Source: Asparagopsis taxiformis | Lineage: Eukaryota > Rhodophyta > Florideophyceae > Bonnemaisoniales > Bonnemaisoniaceae | Length of the DNA: 64,000 nt | Direction of reading: 5' to 3' | Assembly (NCBI GenBank): GCA_030407315.1 | Contig: JALQPE010000632.1 | Location: 1-64,000, forward strand | In this document: positions 11,052 to 20,776 of the stretch, piece after piece | How positions within the stretch are numbered: the stretch's first letter is position 1 | Layout: every line of letters begins with the position of its first letter | Notes under the pieces: generated by a model | The model's input: only the letters and a program-made list of their open reading frames with translations | What the model was told of the DNA's origin: nothing | The model's database searches: none | Made by a program: the position numbers and the translations under genes

Positions 11052-13337
11052 ATGCCGCCGCGTATTGCGAAGAAAGCTCCAAAGCCTCCGGGCCTCCAGA
11101 AAACCCGGTCAGCAGCTGCTGTATCGAGTGCCCGACAATCCCGTGCGAAGAAGCGGTCTGGGCCTACCGGCAGCATTGAACCGCGGTCCGGTAGTCGCAA
11201 GACGGACCGGCGCAGAACTGGGGATCCGCAGCGAGAAAGTGAGGAAGGAGGAACGGCGCGGAGAGAGATGGGGCTTGACCGAGGCAAGCGTGCTCGCAGG
11301 GACAGTGAACATCATGATGATGACATGATAGTGGCTCAAAACATGTTGGAATTGCGGCAGAGTGCTATGGCAAAGGTAGTTCCTCCCGGGTTGGCAGATG
11401 CGGAGGTGCTGCAGACGGAGTCCCAGCCGGGGGTTCCCGAGACACTGGAGGCTGTGACCCCCACTGCGCCAACTATGCCGAGTACATCAGCCCCAGCAGG
11501 TAATGCAGTCAGGGACCCGAGGATAGCGGCAAGGGATGTTGTTTCTGAGCAACGTTCACAGGATGCCAACTATCATCGGCGGTCAGGTGGTACTGAGGGG
11601 AGAGAGCAGCCGGAGTGCGGGCCTCGTCACAACAGACTGTCATTGGTGCCAAATATGCGCGTAACGCCCCCGCGACGTCAGGCTATTGGCGATGGAGGAC
11701 ATCATATTCCCGATAGCGTGGGAGATGGGGGGACGGTGAGGGCAGAGAGGTTGCATCCGCCGGAATCCATCGATTTAATGGCGAGTCGCATCAATGCGCA
11801 GAAGAAGAAGATCGCGGAGCTGGAAAAAAAAGTGTTTAGCCAGGACATAGCAAACAAGGCGCTCACCACGGAGATTGTTGCGTTGGAGGCTAAGGTGAAG
11901 ACTCTGCAGGCGGAAAATGCCAGCCTTACTGCAATTGCGAGAACAGGTAGAATCAGTGATCACGGTGGCGGTAAGTCGAAAATACAGAAAGCCATTCCTG
12001 TGAAATACCTTGGAGTTCTTAGGGCGGTTGAGGAAAACCTGACAAAGTGGTGCAAGAACGAGACTATGGAGCTGGACCCTATAGCGGAACAAACGCAGAG
12101 ACGTTGGACTGGACGTACCATCGAGGTAGAGCCGGTAGAAGGGGCACTTTGGAGCGAAAACGGTGTAGGATATATTGCTACCCCTCCGGGCTATATCATC
12201 AAGAATCTGCAGTGGTATACACCTTCGTACAGGGACGAGAGTGATCTGCTGAATGACTTGGTGCGACACGTACTGCGTCAAAGTCCGTGGTGTGATGTGT
12301 TTTCCGATGAGGAGCAGCGTGTGTGCTGTCAAGAGGCTGTGGCGGGGAGCAAGGAATTGAAAGTGAAGGTGACGCAGAAACTGTCCGACGTGATGAGTGC
12401 ACGGAAGCGTAATGCGAGGGACAGATTGTTCGGTTCGCTGGGGTACACGAAATTAATGTCTAGATGCACGATGCTGACGACGCGAGCTGAGATGGACGAG
12501 CGAGAGGAACAAAAGCGCGAAGCGTCTGAGAAGCTTTTGAAACGGGAAAGTAACGGTGATTTGGATATGGGGAGGTGGCGAACGGCACCGTTCTCAGAGC
12601 TGCGATACAGCAAAGGCTTGGTTCCTGACAGCTTCGAAATGGAAGTGAATGGTGATGCATGGTTTAACAACCGAGTAGCTGTGAATGTGCTGGACATCTT
12701 CAGGGGTTATTCGATACGACCAGAACAAGTAATGGACATAGAGACGAGCATACTAACGCTGGCGCGCCTGGATGCTTGGCTAGTGACTACTGTGGAGTGT
12801 TTGGATGAACCGAAGGGGAAAGGAGGTGCACGGCAGAAGGAGTTTACAAGGCGGTACAGTCAATATGTGGGGGTAGCTTTTCAGCAATTAGTTGGTATGG
12901 TGGTGTACTGCATGTCTTGTCTCCAAGGCTCGCAAGCAAGGGAAGAAACGGACGTTGTCGAGAGCGAACAGCGGACTAGTGCACAGTCACGGCATGTGTT
13001 TGCAAGCCGTACTGTGACGAGAGAGGCTGTTGAAGTGTGGCAAAGCGGAGAGGGGTCTGGAATTGTTCATGTCGTTGATGATGTAAACCGCTGCTCATCA
13101 CTTGTTCTAGTGTCCGAGGATTGGATTCAATCGCATATTACGTCAAACCTCGGTGCTGTAATGGATTGTGTGATTGCGCAAGGACTAATTGGCGCAGAAC
13201 TTTTCGTCGTTGACCCATATGCTGGACACCTGACTGCAAACCTGAATGTCGAAATCAATGCCCCACAGTATGGGGGCATGGAGCGGCGCCATGCAGCCAC
13301 TGCTGATAACGGTTTTGGCGTAATGGAGGATGGTTGA
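11052..13337 (+). CDS. 761-aa coiled-coil nuclear protein, transposon-associated
   Basis: This is a single intact frame from ATG. The first 110 residues are rich in K and R (GKRARR, a likely nuclear signal), and a low-complexity region follows. Residues about 238-297 form a clear coiled coil (NAQKKKIAELEKKVF and later heptads). The C-terminal half is probably globular and not recognised. It faces the transposase gene at 13415-16453 tail to tail with 77 bp between, and its start lies 22 bp from a CACTA end, so its own promoter may have been displaced. A basic N-terminus, coiled coil and globular C-terminus recall the 508-aa protein at 58643-60169, but no clear alignment is seen. A role like the DNA-binding accessory protein of CACTA elements is inference. 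Confidence 0.75.
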   Translation: MPPRIAKKAPKPPGLQKTRSAAAVSSARQSRAKKRSGPTGSIEPRSGSRKTDRRRTGDPQRESEEGGTARREMGLDRGKRARRDSEHHDDDMIVAQNMLELRQSAMAKVVPPGLADAEVLQTESQPGVPETLEAVTPTAPTMPSTSAPAGNAVRDPRIAARDVVSEQRSQDANYHRRSGGTEGREQPECGPRHNRLSLVPNMRVTPPRRQAIGDGGHHIPDSVGDGGTVRAERLHPPESIDLMASRINAQKKKIAELEKKVFSQDIANKALTTEIVALEAKVKTLQAENASLTAIARTGRISDHGGGKSKIQKAIPVKYLGVLRAVEENLTKWCKNETMELDPIAEQTQRRWTGRTIEVEPVEGALWSENGVGYIATPPGYIIKNLQWYTPSYRDESDLLNDLVRHVLRQSPWCDVFSDEEQRVCCQEAVAGSKELKVKVTQKLSDVMSARKRNARDRLFGSLGYTKLMSRCTMLTTRAEMDEREEQKREASEKLLKRESNGDLDMGRWRTAPFSELRYSKGLVPDSFEMEVNGDAWFNNRVAVNVLDIFRGYSIRPEQVMDIETSILTLARLDAWLVTTVECLDEPKGKGGARQKEFTRRYSQYVGVAFQQLVGMVVYCMSCLQGSQAREETDVVESEQRTSAQSRHVFASRTVTREAVEVWQSGEGSGIVHVVDDVNRCSSLVLVSEDWIQSHITSNLGAVMDCVIAQGLIGAELFVVDPYAGHLTANLNVEINAPQYGGMERRHAATADNGFGVMEDG

Positions 13338-13414
13338 AATTAGTGCAGTAAATGTGACGTTGACTAGAAGGTTTATCATGTAGTACATTATCAATAGAGT
13401 GCTGCGATTTAGAT

Positions 13415-16400
13415 TTATTCTTCTTCATTATCATCTGTGAATTGGTAATCAGTGTTGGTGTAGAAGCGGTTGAGATAGAAACGGTGGTCCGACCAGTGCA
13501 TTTGTTTCGTAAATGGCTTGACTGGAAAGTTACTTCGTACGATGTGCACGGTGCCAGATATAGTAGATGCAGGAATGAGGTCAAACCAAGGACCACCTGC
13601 ACTGTGGGATGCAGTGTCATTGCTGTCAACGGATCCGTTGTCCGGGTCCCATGTGGACCACTTTAAACAAATGCACCCAAGTGATTTTTCCACAGCGGTT
13701 TTTGGGGCAAAGCAGGTCATATACTGAACGAAAGCGAGTTCTACAGGTTGAAACAGGTTTGGAGACTGCAGGCGTACCAGTGCCAGGACGCGCCCTACCC
13801 ATATGGTTCTGTAGTCATCGGCAGTTCCGGAGATGACGACAAAGGAGTACTGCGATCTCTTTGCGGGGCCGAACGATGAAGTTGCAAAGACGCGCTGCTG
13901 CTTGTGCCTCGACACGTTTGTGGGGCGAAGCATGCCACTGTGCGGGTCAAAGTCGTCGGCATCTGGGACGTACCCTCCCATGACGTAGGCGGACTTTACC
14001 ACGGTGACGGAAATGTCCATGTCATGTATTGGAGGGCCTTCTGCCGTGGCGCGCAGTCTAGCGAGGGTGAGGAACGCTTGTGCAGCTGTGTCACCGAGTT
14101 GCTGGAATAGCGTTATGGTGCCAGACGGGAACGAGGAGTTGTGCAGCGGCAAAAGAGTGGCAGGATCGGGCTGTCCGTCGATATCTGCAACGAGGAGGGT
14201 TGCATCGGGCAGCAGGGAGGCAAAGTCGTGCAGTGCAACGGTGAATCCGTCGCGAACGAGTACTGCACCGTCTGTGGGCGATATCATGCGTGCGTTTCCC
14301 AATGTGTTCGATGGGGTATGACCAGTTGGAGTGGCCAAGGAGAATTCCATGTGGCGAATAGTCTCTTCCATGGCTGTGGAGCGCCTTCGAGAGGTTTTCC
14401 TATAACTCTGTTTGAACAGAAGATGCGAGTGTTCGTAGGGGCCTGCATCAATGTGTTCCAGGGCGCCATATCTCTGCAAGTCACCGGGAAGATGGTCTAG
14501 AAGATGGAACTTGAAAGTTTTGAGACCTGTGGTGTGGAATGGGCCGAGGGTGGAGAGCATTGATTGTTTGAAATAGGAAATGGAGTTCTGGAGGCTTTCT
14601 AGTTCGGCGGCAGTCCAGTGCTTGATGCGACCGCGTTTCATGACCCATGCGACGAGGTCAGAGTATTGCGTGCAGATGGAAGTGAGGGGGGCTGTATCTA
14701 CTTCGTCACAGCATGTGTCAATGAATGCTGCGATGAAAGGGAACACCATGTCGACATGGTGATAGTCTTTGGCTGCGAGCATGCCGCGTATGCCGTCCTC
14801 CGTGAAGAGGCCGTTCAAATTGGTGCCCTTCTCACCCTTGGAGAAGTCGACATGAAGACCGGTGATGTAGTAGTCGCGTTCGATAGCGGACAGAATGCTG
14901 TTTGAGCCGGCGAGGATGGATTTTTTCACCTTCTTGAAGGTGCGAGGTGTCCCGGAATGGGAGGCAGTGGTGGTGAGGTCTGGGGAGCTGAGGCGGTGGA
15001 CAATGCACTGTTTGATGAGCTTTGAGATGCCGAGGTGGAGATTGTGCAGAGGCTCGAAGGAGAAAATGTTGTAGGGGTCTAGGGGACTGTTGGTGGGTAA
15101 AAGAGCGGTCGATTCGAGGACAGAGTGTTGTTCGAGGAGGGAGAGAGCTTCGAGCGGAGCAGTTGTATGCTCCTGAGCGCTCTCTTGGCGTGCAGAGCGT
15201 GTATCATCGAGGGAGCGGGGCTGGTGTGGCGCGCTGGATTCAAGTTGAGTGGCGGGGATGTAGCAGCGGTGGCAGGGATGTGTGGTGGTAGTGCTGTTGC
15301 GAGTGCATGAGAGCTCTTTGGCCTCTGGAAAGTCGCAGCAATAATTGGCTAGGATGGGAAAGCATTGGCGGGCAGTTGCAGTGGAGTCTGTGCAGGGGAA
15401 CCCGGAAGAGAACGCGGTGGATAGGGACGAAAACACTTTTTCGAGTGCTTTATGAAGAATATCAATTTTGCGAGCGCGACTAGCAGAACTAGAGGTTGTC
15501 GGCATTTCATCACCGAACAAGGCGTTGGACGAAGGGTTAACAATGTACGGAAGATACCCGACGATGGTGAGGCCGGTACGGATGCAGTGGCGACGGAGGG
15601 GGGCGGAGAAGTTGAGCAGTGTGACGTGTATGGGGTATGCGACGATTGCGGAGCTCTTGAGGCTTGTGCTGCTCTTGTCGGAGTACACTTGGAGGAGGCC
15701 GGCAAAGGAGGAAGCGGTGGGATCATTTTCCTCTGCCCATACGACCTGTGGATCTTCCGAGAGCTGCACGCGCTGTCTAGTAACCTGGTGCAGCGTTTTC
15801 GCGAATTCTGTGTGTAGGGGATGAGAAAATATTGCGGTGCCGTCTGGGGCGGTCTGTGGGGAGGGGTGGAAGAGAGTATTTTGGTCGTTAGCCAGTGCTA
15901 ACTGCCTGCGGAGCATGTCGACTGGGTCGCGGAGGTACAGCTGTGCCGAGTACTTACCAGTTTTGTCTGGAATGATGTGGCTCTTGTAACCTTCGGTGCG
16001 GAAATGTGTTTCGACCATGGAAGCGGTAACGTGGCGACATTCTTCTACGGTGCGAACGGCGCTGTTGAACTTTTCTAGGGAGAATGCGGGGTCTTGTAGG
16101 ATGGTGATGACTTCGCTCACGCGGCCAGCGCCGGCCTTGTACTCGAGGGTTGTGAGACTGGCGGCGAGGGATTGCACGAGGAGGTCTGCGCGGGAGGGGG
16201 TTGAGGTTGGTGGCAGTGAAGCGTCACAGGGTGAGTCGCTGGAGGAAGCACGACCAGATTCTGGGTCTGGGGAGCTGGGTTGCGGGGAATCATGGTCGCC
16301 GTTTCGAGCAGGCTCATGGGTGACGGCAGGGACACGAGCGTTGTTGAAATGTTGGGGAGAGGGGTTGAAACGGTAGCGACACGTTCGCTCATGCAGCGCG

Positions 16401-16453
16401 AGCGCATAAGCATCTACGCAGTAGTAGAAGCACCCTTCATACTTGCATTCCAT
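13415..16453 (-). CDS. Tnp2/KDZ-like transposase, 1012 aa
   Basis: The frame is intact from ATG. The N-terminus has a C2HC zinc finger (C3, C8, H21, C25), often a DNA-binding module of transposases. A proline/serine linker follows. The motif PLHNLHLGISKL (H470, H473) and later KFHLLDHL (from K648), continuing to RYG and a glutamate at 674, fit the RNase H-like core of Tnp2/KDZ DDE transposases as I remember it. Only about half of the catalytic set can be placed by eye. It would cut and move DNA at element ends, probably those exemplified by the terminus at 19467. It converges on the 761-aa gene, and its upstream region holds the tandem repeats up to 19335. It is not close in sequence to the 1267-aa transposase at 37309. 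Confidence 0.7.
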   Translation of the reverse strand: MECKYEGCFYYCVDAYALALHERTCRYRFNPSPQHFNNARVPAVTHEPARNGDHDSPQPSSPDPESGRASSSDSPCDASLPPTSTPSRADLLVQSLAASLTTLEYKAGAGRVSEVITILQDPAFSLEKFNSAVRTVEECRHVTASMVETHFRTEGYKSHIIPDKTGKYSAQLYLRDPVDMLRRQLALANDQNTLFHPSPQTAPDGTAIFSHPLHTEFAKTLHQVTRQRVQLSEDPQVVWAEENDPTASSFAGLLQVYSDKSSTSLKSSAIVAYPIHVTLLNFSAPLRRHCIRTGLTIVGYLPYIVNPSSNALFGDEMPTTSSSASRARKIDILHKALEKVFSSLSTAFSSGFPCTDSTATARQCFPILANYCCDFPEAKELSCTRNSTTTTHPCHRCYIPATQLESSAPHQPRSLDDTRSARQESAQEHTTAPLEALSLLEQHSVLESTALLPTNSPLDPYNIFSFEPLHNLHLGISKLIKQCIVHRLSSPDLTTTASHSGTPRTFKKVKKSILAGSNSILSAIERDYYITGLHVDFSKGEKGTNLNGLFTEDGIRGMLAAKDYHHVDMVFPFIAAFIDTCCDEVDTAPLTSICTQYSDLVAWVMKRGRIKHWTAAELESLQNSISYFKQSMLSTLGPFHTTGLKTFKFHLLDHLPGDLQRYGALEHIDAGPYEHSHLLFKQSYRKTSRRRSTAMEETIRHMEFSLATPTGHTPSNTLGNARMISPTDGAVLVRDGFTVALHDFASLLPDATLLVADIDGQPDPATLLPLHNSSFPSGTITLFQQLGDTAAQAFLTLARLRATAEGPPIHDMDISVTVVKSAYVMGGYVPDADDFDPHSGMLRPTNVSRHKQQRVFATSSFGPAKRSQYSFVVISGTADDYRTIWVGRVLALVRLQSPNLFQPVELAFVQYMTCFAPKTAVEKSLGCICLKWSTWDPDNGSVDSNDTASHSAGGPWFDLIPASTISGTVHIVRSNFPVKPFTKQMHWSDHRFYLNRFYTNTDYQFTDDNEEE

Positions 16454-17050
16454 GTCGAGTTTTGACGCAAAAGGGAGGATTGCGAGCTGAACAGGGGAGA
16501 CTGTGCCGTCCAGATGCGACCAATTTTATTTTTGTGGTGCTTTCGAGACTTGGAATGTAACGTGTTCGTAGTTTTTTGGGTAGTAGTTTTGTGCTCACTC
16601 CAGCTGACATCCCAACGGTGGAATTTAACCGAGAGTTCAATCATTTCCAACTGTTACATCACATTGCGTGCTGGCAACGTGTGCATGGAAGGACGAACGA
16701 CTGCCCTGGGAGATGAATTTTCAATTAATTCATTTGTAATAATAAACTTTTTTATTTCCAAACTTCGTGGAATCTGAATGTGCTTTACAGCGGATATGCC
16801 ACAGATCATGTAAGGAAAGCAAATGGATTCTCATATATATGATTATATGTTTATATTCGTTGTTCTCGATCCGGATCTCTTTGTTCGGGGAATCAGAGAC
16901 CATGGCTTGGGCCATACTCAATCTCACTGCCGGCGATGATTTCGAGTATGCACAGCAAGACTTAAGCGGACGCAGAAAGCTGTCCGGTCGACGCCGCAGG
17001 CTCCACTCCGCCCTCATCACCGACTGATCTTCTTTGACCGACTTTGCTTT
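16454..17050. other. upstream region of the 1012-aa transposase
   Basis: This is moderately AT-rich DNA without a supported gene. It should contain the transposase promoter. Confidence 0.4.
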
Positions 17051-17088
17051 GTACGTGCGCGAATCTTGATCAAGATTCGCGCACGTAC
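17051..17088. repeat. 38-bp perfect palindrome
   Basis: GTACGTGCGCGAATCTTGA is followed directly by its exact reverse complement. No other copy was seen in the window. Confidence 0.95.
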
Positions 17089-17109
17089 CTTCGTTCCATC
17101 CTCTACCCT

Positions 17110-18135
17110 CGAGGGTATGCGTTGAGGGAAGCGTGGGTTTTGAGTCTGACTATTTCCGTTGATGCGATATTTTTCATGGGAAGCCTGTTGACTGATGGTG
17201 TGTATTGAGCGGAGGATGGAAGAGAGGTACGTGAAGTTTTGAAAGTATGCTGTGAGGGAAGGTTGATTTTGAGTCTGACTGTTGTGGTTGATTCCGATGT
17301 TGTGTAGATGATGCAGGAATGTTGATGACGGAAGGTAAGTTTCATTGAGTGCCAAGATGTGCTTTGCGAAGATATGGACTGCTGACTATGATTATTGTTA
17401 ATTGCAAGGTTTTTGGATCATGGTTTGTATTGTGTGTAGGATGGATGAGAGGTACATTTGCGAGTTCTCAGGGTATGTAGCGAGGGAAACGTTGGTTTTC
17501 AATCTGACTGTTGCGATTGAATCCGATGTTGCGTAGGTGATGGAGGAATAGTGATGACGGAAGGTAAGTCACATTGGGCGCCCAGACCGGTTGTGCGAAG
17601 ATGCGGAATGCTGACTACTTTTCTTGGCTACACGATTACGTGATTTATGGTTTTTATTGTGTGCAGGATGGAACAGGTAAAGTAAGTGTGCGAGTTTTGA
17701 AAGTAAGCAGCGAGGGAAGGTTGGTTTTGAGTCTGACTATTTCCGTTGATGCGATATTTTTCATTGGAAGCCTATTGAGTCATGGTGTGTATTGTGTGGA
17801 GCGAAGGTAAGTGTGCGAGTTTTGAAAGTATGCTGTGATGGAAGGTTGGTTTTGAGTCTGACTGTTGTGGTTGATTCCGATGTTGTGTAGATGATGCAGG
17901 AATGTTGATGACAGAAGGTAAGTTTTACTGAGCACCAAGACTTGTTTTGCGAAGATATGGACTGCTGACTTTGATTATTCATTGCAAGGTTTTTGGATCA
18001 TGGTTTGTATTTTGTGTAGGATGGATGATTCAGTCATCCTCTCGGAGAGGTAAGTAAGGGAGTTTCTAGGATATCTGTCGTGGTAAGCGTTGCTTTTGAG
18101 TCTGACTGTTGTGGTTGATTCTGATGTTGTGTATG
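17110..18135. repeat. degenerate tandem repeat with two alternating unit lengths
   Basis: The landmark GGTTGGTTTTGAGTCTGACT, or near variants, recurs at about 17120, 17258, 17483, 17710, 17838 and 18083, giving spacings of roughly 130 and 225-245 bases. GGTAAGT and GTGTGTAGGATGG recur inside units. It lies between transposase and terminus, so it may serve as subterminal repeats. Confidence 0.75.
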
Positions 18136-18507
18136 TGATGCAGGAGTGGTGAAGCAGGAACGGCAGGACTGAAGGAGAGTGAAGAAGGGATGTAGGAAGA
18201 TGGGGAATGAAGCTGTGAGGTGTTTCTGGTATGTGTATATTTTGGGGCATACGATAGAAGTGAGAGTGCGTTTCAAGTGGTGTAAGATTTTGCTGACCAT
18301 GTTCGTGTTTGATGTCTTGATGATTTAATGGGCTGGGGTGGTGTCGAGGAAAGCGGGGATGGTATTGGGAAGGAGCGTATTTTTTGTAATCTAGGTCGTG
18401 AGGGTTCTTGCAGTATGTGCGGATGGTGGTGCATGGCGTTCGGATGGTAGGGAGAACGCGATAGTGAGGGAGATGGGTGATCGACGATATGCTGACAGGT
18501 ATTTTGT
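18136..18507. other. no gene seen
   Basis: Purine-biased sequence without supported coding or obvious repeats. Confidence 0.4.
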
Positions 18508-18612
18508 ATTCTGGCTGGATACGTATTTCCTATTCTAACCGGGTATTTATTTCCTATTCTAACCGGGTATTTATTTCCTATTCTGACCAGATATGTATTC
18601 CCTATTCTAGAG
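18508..18612. repeat. about 24-bp tandem repeat, four copies
   Basis: CCTATTCTAACCGGGTATTT and its variants are repeated head to tail. Confidence 0.8.
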
Positions 18613-18734
18613 AGACGTATTGTATACGAGCAGTTTCCTAAATGAGAGAATAAAATACGGTCCGATATGGGCCCTGAATTTACCATCCGCTGTAATTTCT
18701 TCCCTCCCGGTTTTCGCTGATATATTGTATACTG

Positions 18735-19335
18735 GATGTCGGGTCCTAGTATTCCGCCATATGTACTAGAGAAAGTGGATGTCGGGTCCTAGTATTCCGC
18801 CATATGTACTAGAGAAAGTGGATGTCGGGTCCTAGTATTCCGCCATATGTACTAGAGAAAGTGGATGTCGGGTCCTAGTATTCCGCCAAACGTACTAGAG
18901 AAAGTGGATGTCGGGTCCTAGTATTCCGCCATATGTACTAGAGAAAGTGGATGTCGGGTCCTAGTATTCCGCCATATGTACTAGAGAAAGTGGATGTCGG
19001 GTCCTAGTATTCCGCCATATGTACTAGAGAAAGTGGATGTCGGGTCCTAGTATTCCGCCATATGTACTAGAGAAAGTGGATGTCGGGTCCTAGTATTCCG
19101 CCATATGTACTAGAGAAAGTGGATGTCGGGTCCTAGTATTCCGCCATATGTACTAGAGAAAGTGGATGTCGGGTCCTAGTATTCCGCCATATGTACTAGA
19201 GAAAGTGGATGTCGGGTCCTAGTATTCCGCCAAACGTACTAGAGAAAGTGGATGTCGGGTCCTAGTATTCCGCCATATGTACTAGAGAAAGTGGATGTCG
19301 GGTCCTAGTATTCCGCCATATGTACTAGAGAAAGT
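18735..19335. repeat. 43-bp tandem array, 14 copies
   Basis: The unit contains GTCGGGTCCTAGTATTCCGC and CATATGTACTAGAGAAAG. Copies are nearly identical apart from two with CAAACGTAC in place of CATATGTAC. Such uniformity suggests recent amplification. The same array begins inverted at about 63862 and runs off the window. Confidence 0.97.
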
Positions 19336-19467
19336 GGACGTCCGCATCCAAAAAATTTTTATTTTTTTTTGGACGCGGACGTTCATTTGTTCTAGTAAAT
19401 CTCGGGGCCGACTAGGACCCGTACTAGAGAGACTGGACGTCCGCGTCCACTTCCGAAAACACAGACG
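19336..19467 (+). mobile_element. putative transposon terminus following the 43-bp array
   Basis: The stretch from GGACGTCCGCATCC to CCGAAAACACAGACG is shared, inverted, with 63732-63861. Similarity stops exactly after CAGACG on both sides, which defines the end. It holds short inverted repeats of GGACGCGGACGT. The element would extend leftward and plausibly includes the two genes at 11052-16453. Confidence 0.65.
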
Positions 19468-19484
19468 CGATATGTTTATGGCTC

Positions 19485-19817
19485 ATAAAACGCGCAATCA
19501 AAAGGAAGCTAAAGTTTCTGGGCAAAGAAGTTGTTTCAGATCTCAGCGAAAAAGAAAGCTCTTTACTCTGCCCAGTTTCAAAACACTACAATTTACATCC
19601 TTTCTTCTGTCCTAATTATGACATTAGTACTGCTCTTAAGTTTGCCCAAAGAGAAGTCAAAGACCTACTGGTAGGACTGGAAGAAACGGGCATGGAAGAC
19701 TACCTCGTAAAAATTGGTACAAAGAGGATGTCTTTATTTTGTGGGGATATAAGTCAAGGACCTAATACCCATTTCAAAGACGACAATGAGGGTCGAAGCA
19801 CATTGGTTACGACTTAA
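19485..19817 (+). pseudogene. coding-like fragment cut by the terminus at 19467
   Basis: A frame of 110 codons without stops runs from just after the terminus to TAA at 19815-19817. It includes REVKDLLVGLEETGMEDYLV, whose composition looks like real protein rather than chance. No start codon is present, and upstream sequence belongs to the inserted element, so this may be the 3' end of an older gene broken by insertion. The family is not recognised. Confidence 0.35.
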
Positions 19818-19869
19818 AACGAGTCTGCCTATTTCAATACATCAGACCAAGATGCGATTTTCTGGTATA

Positions 19870-20270
19870 CACTACGGTGTTGGGAATGGAAAAAGATAGT
19901 AAATTTACTGTCTGAGACAGTAAAAATTACTGTCTGGCCAAGACAGTGCGTGGAGACAGTAAAATTTACTGTCTGGAAATTTCAGAATACTGCTGCAGCA
20001 ATAAACTGGCACGAAATCGGGACAGTACCAAAAACAGTAAAATTTACTGTCCAGAACAGTAAATTTTACTGTCCGAAAGTGTTGCCGCCAGACAGTATGT
20101 GCAGACAGTACATTTTACTGTCTGAGGCAATGCATTGTATTGTATTACTGCACTGTCTGGGGAAATGTGGAGACAGTATTGTAGATAGCAAATTGTATTG
20201 TCTGCGGGTAGTACCGTGCATTGGTTCACAACACTGTCTGGTGGAGTGGACTTGAGATGAAGTATGGAGC
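19870..20270 (+). mobile_element. CACTA-type end with subterminal palindromes, copy C
   Basis: It begins CACTACGGTGTTG at 19870-19882 and continues with palindromic GACAGTAAAATTTACTGTC-type repeats. It is the inverted match of 60690-61071. Genes of this copy lie to the right. Confidence 0.85.
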
Positions 20271-20776
20271 ATAGTGTTGGTGTGAAGGTAAATATTGGAA
20301 TGGTGTGTGGTATACGACTATAGTAATTGTAATGGTGCTTTACAGATAGTTGGGTGCGGGGAAGCTAGATGCTGAATAGGACGTTGTAGAAAGAAAGATT
20401 GGGAGAACAGAACATATCTGGTTTGTCTCACCGTAAGGAGAGAATGTACAGAGTAGCTATATTATGTTGAGTTTAGCATTTCAAATTATACCTATCTATC
20501 TTTTAATTGAAAGTGTCGAGTAGGAGACGTCAGTCTGGTAGCGAGGTGTGGTATGCACAGGACGTGGGTGGTGGCAAAGGAAAGAATACGCACCATCCAC
20601 CACTAAATTATGAAAAATAACAGTTACGGAGCACTGGGAAGCATTATTAATATGTAGAGTAGAACAGGATGGATGCATCCACTGGAATGATATTTGCCAC
20701 AACACTGCTGTACTAAGCGTGACATCCTTCCTTCAAAGCACTTCTCCTTTTAGCAAACTCCAATTGCAAGTTCAAG

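Noticed and set aside
11775..12332. Minus-strand 185-codon frame
   Set aside because: It is a shadow of the well-supported 761-aa gene on the plus strand.
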